This document shows positions 9,423 through 18,599 of a stretch of DNA of 59,931 nt, piece after piece (position 1 is the first letter of the stretch; each line of letters starts with the position of its first letter). The position numbers were made by a program, and so were the translations under genes. Below the pieces are notes generated by a model that was not told the DNA's origin, did not search any database, and saw nothing but the letters and a program-made list of their open reading frames with translations. Source of the DNA: Coemansia sp. RSA 922. Taxonomy: Eukaryota > Kickxellomycota > Kickxellomycetes > Kickxellales > Kickxellaceae. The stretch spans positions 1 through 59,931 of the forward strand of contig JANBQS010000022.1 in assembly GCA_027577415.1 (NCBI GenBank), written 5' to 3'.

Positions 9423-11585
9423 TCATGTCATCGAAGTAGCTGTGGCCACAGAGGCTGGTGAATGCTGACGAGGCGACACAGACATTAGTACAGACGATAA
9501 CGGCGACCGACCAGCGGCAGGAGCCGACGCCGGGCCCTGAGGAGGCACAGCCGCGGTAGCAAACGGCAAAGGCGGAGTCGGATGATGGTGTATAGAAGGA
9601 CTATTATGCGGCGACTGATTCAGCGCCACCTGTTGCTGAGGCTGCTGCTGCGGCGGCGGTACAAACCGGGGCAGCGACGACGAAGACTGCGGAGCGGCAC
9701 CCTTATATGACGATCCAATGCGGCTCGTAGGCACGATAAACCTCGAGCCAGAAGACCCAAAGGAAAACGACTCTGGAGTGTGCAATGGCGGCGGCGGAAG
9801 AGGCTGGCGGCTCGCAGCAGGCGGCATATCAGCACGCACATTGCTCTGGCTGATAGAAAACGACGACAGCCGAGGAAACGTCGCCGGGTGATCGCGCAGT
9901 GTACTGCGGTGCGCCGAAGATAGAATGTTCTGGGCAGCCGGCTCAGGAGGAGGGCCAGGCGACGACCGACGCGAAACAGAGATGGACGCTGGCGCTGACA
10001 CCTCGGGCGCTGGCGGGGGACTGTGAGCACGGCGCAGGCCGCTGATGAAATAGGGCGTAGGCAGCGGCACGTGCCCCCTCCGACGCGAATTAGGCTCCTC
10101 GCCGTCAGGGTCGTCGGTCTCCCAGGGCTCATAGTGCGCGGCGCCCGGCACCTGCGCAAAGGCGCCAAAGTGGTGCGACCGATCGCCCCTGACGTCGAAA
10201 TGCCTGCGCAGCCACGACTCGCCCAGCATCAGCGCCGTGTTGCCGTCGACAAGCACGGGGCGCTGCGCCTCAAACGACCAGTGCGTGTCAAAGCGCATGC
10301 GCGCATGCTGGCCCGCAATGGTGCCCCGGTACACGGCCACCTGGCCGTAGTCCTCGCGCGTCGGCTCCAGCGCAGACTGCGGGCGAGCAAACTTGAACAG
10401 GCGAAAAGTAATGCTGTGGAAGCGCGTGGCTCCCACAAGGTCGCGCAGGTCCTGAGCATCGATGCGCACGGTGGCAGGCGGGCTGGCCATCCGCACGTCA
10501 GCAAAGCCCACGCGCTGGCACAGGCGCCGAAAGTCCTCCGTGTACAGCGCGCCGCCAAGGCTCTCGCCCATCAGCGCCGGGTGCGACCGCACGTGCGTCG
10601 GCAGCCGCCGGTCAGCGTAAATGTCCGAGAACTGAAACTCGCCTCCCTCCTTCAGCACCTCAAACACGCTGCGCAGGACCAGCTCCTTGTTGGGCGACAG
10701 GTTGACGGCGTTGTTGCTTATGCACAGATCGATCGACCCCGGGTACAGCCCCGGCACCTGGCCCAGGAACTCAATGTATCCCTTGACAAACCGCAGGTGT
10801 GGCTGGTACCCCAGCGCCCGCCCGTACTCAGCCACCGAGTCGCGCGCCACTCGCAGTTGCTCGTCGGTCATGTCCACGCCAATCACCTCGCCCGCCATGC
10901 CCACCAGCCGCGCTGCCACGTAGCAGTCCCGCCCCGACCCACACCCGAGATCAAGCACCCGCAGCCCCTCGATCCCCGCCGGCAGCGGCTCGCCGCACCC
11001 GTAGAACCGGTCCCGCACGGCTCGCGGCACCAGCGCCAATGCCTCGCGCACTGCTGCGTGCGGCGCCACAGTGGCGCCCACTGACATTTGCACGCGGCTC
11101 ATGGGCGTCACACGCGAATAGTACCCACGCACGCTCTCATACACCGCCGCAAACGGCGCTGGCGCAAACGGAGGCCCCACCGACGGCCCCGGCGCTGGCG
11201 CCTCCGCTGCCCCGCTAATGTCCACTGACCGCCGTCGCTTAACTGCTGGGGACGGGGAATCGTCCTCATACCCATCCCCAGTATCATTGCGCCCTGCCAC
11301 TGACGATGGTCCGGGGTTGCCCGAATACGCTCCAATAATGCCCAGCGGATACCCATTGCCGTTAATGTTGGCTGCCGCTGCAGCCGCTGCCTCTTCTGCC
11401 ACAAACTCTTCCTTAATATCTGCTGGGCAGTTACCGCACCGCTGTAAATGTGTCTTCATTCGTTCTGGCTGTCCTGATAACTCGTATTTGCAAAACTTGC
11501 ATATTGCGCGGTGATGTTTTGACCGTCCTGTCGGTTCATGTCGCTCGTAGTGCTGCCATACCGGTGCAAAGTGTTTCGGCGCCAT
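9423..11585 (-). CDS. BED zinc finger fused to an arsenite-methyltransferase-like domain
   Basis: A 720-residue single-exon protein. Residues 8-55 form a BED finger with ligands C29, C32, H46 and C50 in a C-x2-C-x13-H-x3-C arrangement; BED fingers bind DNA. An Ala-rich linker and a basic VKRRRS patch follow. Residues 150-475 match the arsenite S-adenosylmethionine methyltransferase family end to end: SAM motif VLDLGCGSGRD (210-220), SNNAVNLSPNK (290-300), FSDIYADRRLP, LGGALYTEDF, and a C-terminal YGQVAVYRGTI and GNTALML. The YGCG cysteine is kept (C197). The positions of the two arsenic-binding cysteines of ArsM/AS3MT (SNC and GEC) are N292 and S342. A Pro/Ser-rich disordered tail completes it. 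Arsenite methylation is therefore unlikely; a DNA-bound SAM-binding protein is my inference. The ATG at 11585 begins the BED domain and follows an AT-rich leader. Confidence 0.85.
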   Translation of the reverse strand: MAPKHFAPVWQHYERHEPTGRSKHHRAICKFCKYELSGQPERMKTHLQRCGNCPADIKEEFVAEEAAAAAAANINGNGYPLGIIGAYSGNPGPSSVAGRNDTGDGYEDDSPSPAVKRRRSVDISGAAEAPAPGPSVGPPFAPAPFAAVYESVRGYYSRVTPMSRVQMSVGATVAPHAAVREALALVPRAVRDRFYGCGEPLPAGIEGLRVLDLGCGSGRDCYVAARLVGMAGEVIGVDMTDEQLRVARDSVAEYGRALGYQPHLRFVKGYIEFLGQVPGLYPGSIDLCISNNAVNLSPNKELVLRSVFEVLKEGGEFQFSDIYADRRLPTHVRSHPALMGESLGGALYTEDFRRLCQRVGFADVRMASPPATVRIDAQDLRDLVGATRFHSITFRLFKFARPQSALEPTREDYGQVAVYRGTIAGQHARMRFDTHWSFEAQRPVLVDGNTALMLGESWLRRHFDVRGDRSHHFGAFAQVPGAAHYEPWETDDPDGEEPNSRRRGHVPLPTPYFISGLRRAHSPPPAPEVSAPASISVSRRSSPGPPPEPAAQNILSSAHRSTLRDHPATFPRLSSFSISQSNVRADMPPAASRQPLPPPPLHTPESFSFGSSGSRFIVPTSRIGSSYKGAAPQSSSSLPRFVPPPQQQPQQQVALNQSPHNSPSIHHHPTPPLPFATAAVPPQGPASAPAAGRSPLSSVLMSVSPRQHSPASVATATSMT

Positions 11586-12208
11586 GGTATAAATTACTCC
11601 CTTTGTGATTATAACAATTGATGAAAGTACACGTAAGAATAAGAAAAAAAAAAGAGAGAAAAAATTGTACACGGCTTGTATATCGCCTGTGTGCCAGCTG
11701 TACGCGTGAAAGAAAGTGAAAAATAAAAATAAAAAGCGATAAGGCGCAATAGCGAGAAAAACAAAAACGAGAAAGAAAAGTGAAGATGAAGGGGGGGAGG
11801 ATGCCCACACACCCCTCTTGCTCACACAGTTTTTTCCTGGGTGGGGAGAAGACGCTCCCCCCCTGATTCCTGGTACCACACAAAATTTTCTGCTTATCGC
11901 ACTTCCCCCTTTTCTGATGTAAATCAGTTGTAATCGGATCTCCCTCTTGCGAATACCAGCACAGACCCCTTCTGTGTCTCGAGACACAGTATACTTTCTC
12001 TTCTCTAGCAAGAACTTTTTTTTTACTGTTCTGCGCCATGTGTTGCCATATTGCGCGGCTGATAACCCTCTACTGCACATATCCTTCACAAAGAGAAGAG
12101 GAAAAAAGGTCCAGAAAGAAAAACCACAGGCACTTGCATTCAGATACAATTTTTTTTTCCACTCTCTCTTCTCATGCATGTCCGACATTAACCATTCTGC
12201 ACACTTCA
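11586..12208. promoter_or_regulatory. Divergent promoter region with an 18-bp perfect palindrome
   Basis: This 620-bp region separates the BED-methyltransferase gene (minus) from a small secreted-protein gene (plus). It holds homopolymer and pyrimidine tracts and, at 11972-11989, the perfect palindrome CTGTGTCTCGAGACACAG. A dimeric DNA-binding protein could use such a site; which one is unknown. The frames open over the region are T/K-rich and not credible proteins. Confidence 0.5.
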
Positions 12209-12634
12209 ATGCACCTACCAAACCTGCTTATTTATCTCTTGCCCGCTCTGGCTATTGCCTCGCAGCCAGAACAGAAATCCGCTATTGCTCGTGCTCCTGC
12301 AGGTGTCTCACGGGCAGATGCGTACTCTCTAGCTACCCAACTGGGCAAGGATTTTGTTGATGCCTTGTATGAGGTCCGTGCATTTAATGACCATATTGCC
12401 GAGACCAGTGTATCTGGCCAGGAAAGAGCCAGAGACGATGATGATGGCGAGTCTGACGATACTGCAAAACTAATCAACAAATTGGCCTCTGCCTTCCGCC
12501 CAATTATGAAGGAATTCCTCGGCGTCGTCAACACTGTTCTGCCTGCCGGTCCACAACGTCAGCTGGTAAAGGCTGCTGCTGATGCCGTCGACTCCCTACT
12601 ACCATTAATCCTCAAATATGCACTAGGCCTCTAA
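12209..12634 (+). CDS. Small secreted cysteine-free helical protein
   Basis: A 141-residue protein starting MHLPNLLIYLLPALAIASQP, a textbook signal peptide with likely cleavage after the ALAIA-S segment. The mature part has no cysteines. It has predicted amphipathic helices (LATQLGKDFVDALYEVRAF and DTAKLINKLASAF), an acidic DDDDGESDD loop in the middle and a Leu-rich C-terminus. I do not recognise a family; size and helical character recall fungal surface-binding secreted proteins, but there is no firm motif. The frame is open further upstream to about 12038, but that part is a leader, and the signal peptide fixes the start. It lies 208 bp upstream of SNU13 on the same strand. Confidence 0.65.
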   Translation: MHLPNLLIYLLPALAIASQPEQKSAIARAPAGVSRADAYSLATQLGKDFVDALYEVRAFNDHIAETSVSGQERARDDDDGESDDTAKLINKLASAFRPIMKEFLGVVNTVLPAGPQRQLVKAAADAVDSLLPLILKYALGL

Positions 12635-12842
12635 TCTAATCAAAGAATTGGATTAAAAACAGACCGATGAAGAAGAAAAAAATTACTCTCTCCCCCAAAA
12701 AAAAACTTTGCTATTTCTCTCTTAGTTGGCAGATTATTTTTCTCTGCTCTCCCTTCTCTTCTCTTTAGTTCATCTCACTTTTACTCTCCTTTATCTTTTT
12801 TCTCCCCCTTTGCGTGTAGCTAACGAGTAGTATTATATAACA

Positions 12843-13444
12843 ATGGTAAGTTTCTATCTGCTTCTTTCCTTATCTCTCCTCTATTACAAAATGATGATTT
12901 CACTACCCAGCTCACTTCGATATACCAACAATATATAACCCATGAGAAGATCCATGTGATATTTAACTATCTGACACACACAAAGACATCCACCAAAAGC
13001 TCTATCATGTATATCCATACACTGTCGCTAACTATAATGTTACCTTTTTCTTGTTTTTAATTTTAGGCTGAAGTTAACCCCAAGGCATTCCCCCTCGCCG
13101 ACTCTTCTCTAGTCAACCGCATCCAGGACTTGGTCCAGCAAGCCGCCCACTACAAGCAGCTGAAGAAGGGAGCCAACGAGGCTACCAAGACCCTTAACCG
13201 TGGTATCTCCGAGTTTATCGTTATGGCCGCCGACTGTGAGCCTATCGAGATCCTCCTCCACTTGCCTCTGTTGTGCGAGGACAAGAACGTTCCCTACGTG
13301 TTTGTCCCCTCGAAGGCTGCTCTTGGCCGTGCTTGCGGTGTTACCCGTCCCGTTGTCGCTGCCTCGGTTACCACTAACGAGGGCTCTGACTTGAAGAGCC
13401 AGATCTTGGCCATCAAGATTGAGATCGAGAAACTCCTCATCTAA
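12843..13444 (+). CDS. SNU13: SNU13, L7Ae-family 15.5K snoRNP/U4 snRNP protein
   Basis: Two exons: 12843-12845 (only the ATG) and 13067-13444, giving 126 residues, the exact family length. The donor GTAAGT directly follows the ATG and the acceptor is TTTTAG. The protein has the L7Ae/NHP2 core: [14 protein letters not shown] (RNA contact), [20 protein letters not shown], and [21 protein letters not shown], ending [12 protein letters not shown]13 binds kink-turns in U4 snRNA for spliceosome assembly and in box C/D snoRNAs for rRNA methylation, in the nucleus and nucleolus. The leader is a strong pyrimidine tract, as in highly expressed ribosome-biogenesis genes. The intron was inferred from splice signals and because the N-terminal residues [12 protein letters not shown] need the ATG from exon 1. 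Confidence is very high. Confidence 0.96.
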
Positions 13445-14024
13445 ATTTTTTGTCATTTTTCTTTTTTTTGCTAGATGTGCTGAAGGCCCTCCCTTCCAAT
13501 TCGCAGGTTATAACTTAGGGGCTACATGATGCACGTTCTATTTGTTGTACATAGTAGAATGTGAAAATACCCTAATATATATTCTTTTTTCCTAAATATG
13601 AACTCGTTGACACTCGGAATACGCATAGTATTTCTTTTTTTGGTGAGCCTGTGCCAAAAAAAAAAAAAAAAGTCAAAGAACACTTTTGCTTAGAAAGACC
13701 GCGCTTTCTTTGGTCTTTCTTGTTGATGCATGGGTGTCAACTCCACTCTCTTTGGTTCTTTTGCATTTTTTTGTTTGCCGATCACATATCTCGTGTTCCT
13801 TGACATGCTGAAAGGCATTGAAAGGGAGAGAAAGGGTGGCTTTTATGCTATAGCGTACTACTTTTTCATATCAAAACACCTCATGTTACGCCAAGTGTCG
13901 TGTATGCGAAATAGGGACATTTATAAAAGCAGAGCAACTAAGCAGACGCGTTTATTTTTTTTGCTCAGCTCTCCATATATCCTCATTACGAAATAACCTC
14001 TATTTTTTTTGCACCCGACTACTA
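13445..14024. other. Intergenic: SNU13 3' end and esterase promoter
   Basis: It holds an A15 run near 13657 and a TATA box (TTATAAAAG, about 13921-13929), some 100 bp before the esterase ATG. No gene is supported. Confidence 0.6.
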
Positions 14025-15089
14025 ATGATAATGAACCTCTCAACGGCACTAGCAACGCTCGCTATATCACTTTACTTCTTCTCTATAACGATTCTGGGCT
14101 TGCCTATTGCCAAACCCACTTTGCATATATTCGGTGACTCGCTCTCAGACACTGGTCGGCTACATTCTTTGACCTATGGCATGGTCCCACCGAAATCTTA
14201 CTGGAAGGGTCGATTCTCCTCTGGTCCAGTTTGGAATGAATACGTGGCTCAACTTTTGAATATTGGTCTGGATAACCATGCAGTGGGTGTAGCTAAATCC
14301 ATATCAGCGCATCGTCGGTTTCTCAATCTCATCCCGCTCGATCCACCAAATACTATGGACCAAATTCTCGAGCTCCAGAAAGCACACTCGTCGTTCAGTA
14401 GCATGCACCAACATGATATTGCCGTTCTTGAAGTAGGATCCAATGACGCGGCTTCGGCATTAATCGATGTTGCTAGTGGTCGGCAGTCAGTAGACGAGTT
14501 TGCACAGAGATTGTCTGACAACGTTATTATCCAGCTCGGGCAGTTAAAAGCTATCGGGTTCAAACACATACTAGTTGTTAATCTGCCGGCGTTGCAGCAC
14601 ACGCCGATAGTCAAGCAAAAACACCGCGAGAGTATTGCCACTGAGGTAGTCACCACCTACAACAGTTTGTTGGAGACCAAGGCCCGGGAGTGGCGACTGA
14701 GCTCGGGACTCGACCATTTTGCCGTCATCAATCTGGCCCGCTTTATGGATACCGCCATACAACCCGCAGTCATCAAGGCGCTGAATATTACTAATACTAG
14801 GTCGTTCTGTGTGGGCGGCTCGTGGCTCAGTCTCTTTGATGACGAAATATCAGTGGGCAAGTTTCTAAGGTTCTTGTTTTCCAGCGACAGCAAACCCATG
14901 TGTACTGATCCTAGCTCACATTTCTTTTTCGACCCTATACATCCCACTGACCGAGTTCATAGGCTATTTGGGTATTGTGCCCACCAGATTATTGCCAGGC
15001 AGGTTGCGGGACTGCCGCCGTTCGAGTTTACCAAAGAAAACCTTATTGCGCTAATAGCCAGGCACAAGCTAGGCGTATCCACGTTTTAA
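14025..15089 (+). CDS. Secreted GDSL/SGNH esterase-lipase, copy 1
   Basis: A 354-residue protein with an N-terminal hydrophobic signal peptide (about residues 4-27). Block I is TLHIFGDSLSDTG with nucleophile S39, followed by FSSGPVWNEYVAQLL. Block II is reduced to HAVGVAKS, block III is VGSND, and block V is DPIHPTDRVH with the catalytic Asp and His. This is the SGNH hydrolase family that includes thermolabile haemolysin-type lipases and phospholipid acyltransferases. It is probably secreted and acts on lipid or acyl esters; the substrate is unknown. It is paralogous to the protein at 18600-19652, which keeps a fuller block II (IGGSTSD). The loss of the second Gly and the Ser/Thr in block II here may alter activity. 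ATG 14025 is followed by a second ATG two codons on. Expression is from the TATA box near 13921. Confidence 0.85.
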   Translation: MIMNLSTALATLAISLYFFSITILGLPIAKPTLHIFGDSLSDTGRLHSLTYGMVPPKSYWKGRFSSGPVWNEYVAQLLNIGLDNHAVGVAKSISAHRRFLNLIPLDPPNTMDQILELQKAHSSFSSMHQHDIAVLEVGSNDAASALIDVASGRQSVDEFAQRLSDNVIIQLGQLKAIGFKHILVVNLPALQHTPIVKQKHRESIATEVVTTYNSLLETKAREWRLSSGLDHFAVINLARFMDTAIQPAVIKALNITNTRSFCVGGSWLSLFDDEISVGKFLRFLFSSDSKPMCTDPSSHFFFDPIHPTDRVHRLFGYCAHQIIARQVAGLPPFEFTKENLIALIARHKLGVSTF

Positions 15090-15240
15090 TCATGAATCAA
15101 ATAGTTCTTGTGTGATAAATAGACCCTATGTGTATCGTTTTTACTCAAAAATCAGCTATCGCACATCACAACAAGTGTATGTGATAACTATCATATCCAC
15201 GATGTCGCTATGGCCAACAAGATGTTATTGCATTGCTCGA

Positions 15241-15250
15241 GTATAAAATA
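15241..15250 (+). promoter_or_regulatory. TATA box of the AAA-ATPase-like gene
   Basis: GTATAAAATA lies 98-107 bp before the ATG at 15348, followed by a pyrimidine-rich leader. It is the only good TATA box in the 258-bp gap after the esterase gene. Confidence 0.6.
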
Positions 15251-15347
15251 CTATTAGCCGCTCCAAAAAATCGATTCTTTTCATCTTTCTCCATTTTATT
15301 ATTCTATTCGCAATATTTGCCATCTAGCTTTGACAAAAGCAACAAAC

Positions 15348-18300
15348 ATGTCGGCTCAGAATACCGACACACGCCAGAACATTGGCAGCCCGGTTATTGA
15401 AACCAACCCCGAACAAGCTCCAGTCTACGTTTATGACTGGTCATCCAGCGAAGATATGGCCAACTGGTCGCTGACCTCGCTGTCGACCAAAAGCATCGAC
15501 AGCAGCTTTAGCAGCTGGAGCAGTCTTTTGACTCCGTCGCCCGAGTACATCCCAAATGAAGAGAGCAGCGAGAACGTCGAAACGCTTACCGGCTCATTCA
15601 TCCTAGAGTAAGTCAGTTATAATCTTGTACGTGTATATAAGTAAAGCAATTATCGGCGCTAACTGTTTCCAACATATGTGACCTTTTTTTTACTATTAGT
15701 TTGTCCCCACTGGATGCCCCAAGCATGGCCGCATCAGCAAAATACGGCGGTAACAGACGCGCAACACCAGAGTCTCCCACCGACCACGTAGTCAGAAGGT
15801 AAATGGTCGATAGTGTCCCCAAACATGTGTTTAATGGTTAAAACTTGCTACAATGCACAGTAGCTAATTGCCTATATTGTTCTCATTTATGTAGGCGGCG
15901 CATGGCGGCTACTCGTAACGAGGCACAGCTACCAGACCGCAAGGTCTCCACCATACAACATATGGACGTCGACGGCGAACCATTGCGTAAACGCCATAGG
16001 GACATTGAAGACGAGCCTCTGCACAAACGCCGCAAACCTAGCTCTACTAGAACCCCGACACGCGCCAGAACCATTGCTGGCGTTAGGACTCAACGCAGAA
16101 AGTGCATTTACCAGCCCACTGACTTGCTCCGCACGCCGGAGAAGCTCTCCGAGACTTTCCGTCCTAGCGGCTCGCCTACTCGTGTATCCGGTACGAAAGT
16201 GGTGGCTGATGTGAATTTCACGGACGTTGATAGTCGAGGTTTGTGCAAAGTCGACAAGTCGCTTGTTTGTAAGGGGTTCTGGGAGACTATTGAGAAAGTC
16301 GGTCGCATCTGCCTTCCGCGTCGCTCGGGCAAGACCTACAACCTGACTCAGCTACTGCTCTTCTTTAGCAAGTCTCCCGAGTTGGACTACTTGGAGTCCA
16401 TGCCCGACAGCATGATTGCCGAGACCGTTTCCGACATGGACGTCACTGCTCTTTGCCGCAAGAAGCGCGGGTGCCTGTTCAATGACTCGCTGCTTCAGAC
16501 GATTTACCCGGAATTCTACGCTGAGCACTTTATGAAGTACCCCGTGCTTTATCTTTCGCTAAGCGAGTGCAAGGGCGCGTCGTTCGGTACTTTTATTCGG
16601 TCGCTTTGCGATACACTCGCTAACGTTGCGCAGAAGTGGATCGAGGAGATTGAGTTAGCCGGAACTGCCGTTTCCGTTCGAGCTCGTATTTCGTTTGAAC
16701 AGCTAAAATATGGACTGGATTTTATTTACAAGGCCCGCATGGCTCCTTCGAGCCAAATGTCAGATCACACCGATGTGGCGAAATCGCTGTTTCAAGCGCT
16801 CTCCACGTTTATAGCCAAGCAATATGGCAAGTACTTGCTTCTTATCGACGAGTACGACATCCCGTTTATTTCGATACACTTGGCCAAATGGAGCGATGAG
16901 GACAAGTATGCAGCGCTCGATGTCATGAAAACTCTTTTTCAAAAGATGCTCAAGGTAAGTACTACCACCTTTGTTTGCAAGCATATGTCCTACGCACTAT
17001 TACTAACAACCACGTTCTATTATGGAATTTTAGGACAACAAGTACCTATTAAAGGGTCTCCTGTTTGGCGTATTCGAGATCCCGCTGACAGAGATGGGCT
17101 CCGGCGCCAACAACATCAAGGACATTCGCATGATTCCCGCCGAGGAGAGCGACATCCAGGGCAGCATACTCACAGCGGCGCATCCACACTCAGGCTGCGG
17201 CATGGATGCGCTGACCGACTCCTTCTGGTTCAACGCACATGAGGTCGAGCAAATGCTGGACAACAGCACCAAGTGGTGCACTCGCATCGCCAAGCACAAG
17301 ACCTTTATTCTCCAGACAATCAAGAAATGGTACAACGGCTACTACATTGGTCGGTTCCGCGGCAAGTACAATCCATGGTCGGTCAGCTCGTTTATCGAGG
17401 CTCTGTGCGGCTTGCTGAGCCAGACTACTAGCGACGAGGAGGCCGATATCGCCGCTATTACAAAGTCGGCGGCTAGGGCGTATTGGGTGACGACGGGCAC
17501 GACGGGCCTTATTGAGGCGCAGATTGACCGCCATCGTCCTCAGTTTATCCATTTGGCCAAGCGCTTGCTGTGCGACTACGAGGCGACAAAGTCCAAGGCT
17601 GAAGGTGGTTCTCCCGACAAGACTTCATTGGAGCCGTCACCACCGCCCGTTCCTCTAGTATCGACTCGGCTCAATCTCATCAACTTTGACAGCGAGCTGT
17701 TCTCCGAGCCCGGCCTACTCACGCTCTGTCTCTACGCGGGCTATCTGACCCGTCGTCTATCAACCTCCGTGTGCATTCCAAACCACGAAGTATACCAAGT
17801 ATGGCTGCAGCTGTTTGCGCGCGCCGTGTTAGGCACTGAGCTAGCCGACAACAGCACCAACAACGCTCGCGGCGCGCTTTTGTCCGAACTTTGGAAAAAC
17901 AAGACAGATCTACTCTGCACTTTGGCTACGTCGTCGCACGGCGTACTGAGCAACCACAACAACTATCTCGAGAACGACTACGCCAACCACGTCGCCAACA
18001 CCATCATGGCCGTGTCGCGGTTCGGCATGCTGACGCACCCCAAGCAGCGCACCGTCGAAATATCGCATGTAGTAGCAACGCGCGAAAACCACGCTGGAAA
18101 TGGTCGCTGCGACTATGTGATGCGCTTGTTTAGCTCCAAGAATCAACCCAACCAGTTTGGCGTTGTCATCGAGTTTAAGCTTATCGAAAACAGTCGGCGT
18201 GAGGACACAGCGTATCACAGGGAGCGCGCTGAAGAAGGACTGCGCCAGATTGGCATCAAGAACTACGACGCTTGTCTAGTTGGTTGCCTGGAGCGCATGG

Positions 18301-18428
18301 ATGTGGGTATGGCCATCGGCAACAGCGCAGTCTATGCCGTGTCGAGGCTTTACAAACGCCGGACCGTTGACGAACCATGGACCAAAGTTGACACGCTTGT
18401 GGATATGGATTCTGGCAAGCCATTTTGA
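15348..18428 (+). CDS. AAA-ATPase-like protein with C-terminal PD-(D/E)XK nuclease domain
   Basis: Four exons (15348-15607, 15700-15798, 15895-16954, 17034-18428) join in frame to 937 residues; every intron has GT-AG ends. Exons 1 and 2 encode a disordered Ser-rich head. Exon 3 begins with basic, possibly nuclear-localising KRHRDIEDEPLHKRRKP. The AAA-ATPase-like domain has a degenerate Walker A, PRRSGKT (261-267), Walker B LLLIDEYDIP (D438, E439), then LLFGVFEIP and WYNGYYIGRF with YNPWSV. The C-terminal domain has D833 in GRCDY and IEFK (E853, K855), the PD-(D/E)XK nuclease signature. This pairing matches the AAA-ATPase_like plus DUF1703-type proteins that are expanded in some bacteria and early-diverging fungi. 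Biochemical role is not established; a nuclease or NTPase role in mobile-element conflict or as an effector is speculation. The gene lies between two convergent esterase paralogues. Confidence 0.85.
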
Positions 18429-18599
18429 CTGGGTATTTTCTATTTATTTTTTCTTTCCTCTCTCAGATCTAGTCAGTGTTTTCTTATTACTCTTATCAGC
18501 TACATCATTAGTATCTCGGGTAGCAATGGCGCTTAAAAATATATTGCTGTTATTAAAAATTATCAAGAGAACGCAATAGAAAAGATAGCAAAAAAATAT

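Noticed and set aside
9250..9426. Hydrophobic N-terminal extension of the CTLH protein (would act as a membrane anchor)
   Set aside because: The stretch is a T-rich leader with a GGCAAA context before the internal ATG; CTLH proteins are soluble.
11586..12221. 212-residue N-terminal extension of the BED-methyltransferase
   Set aside because: It is Lys/Phe/Ser-rich translation of homopolymer-laden promoter DNA. The BED domain starts right after ATG 11585.
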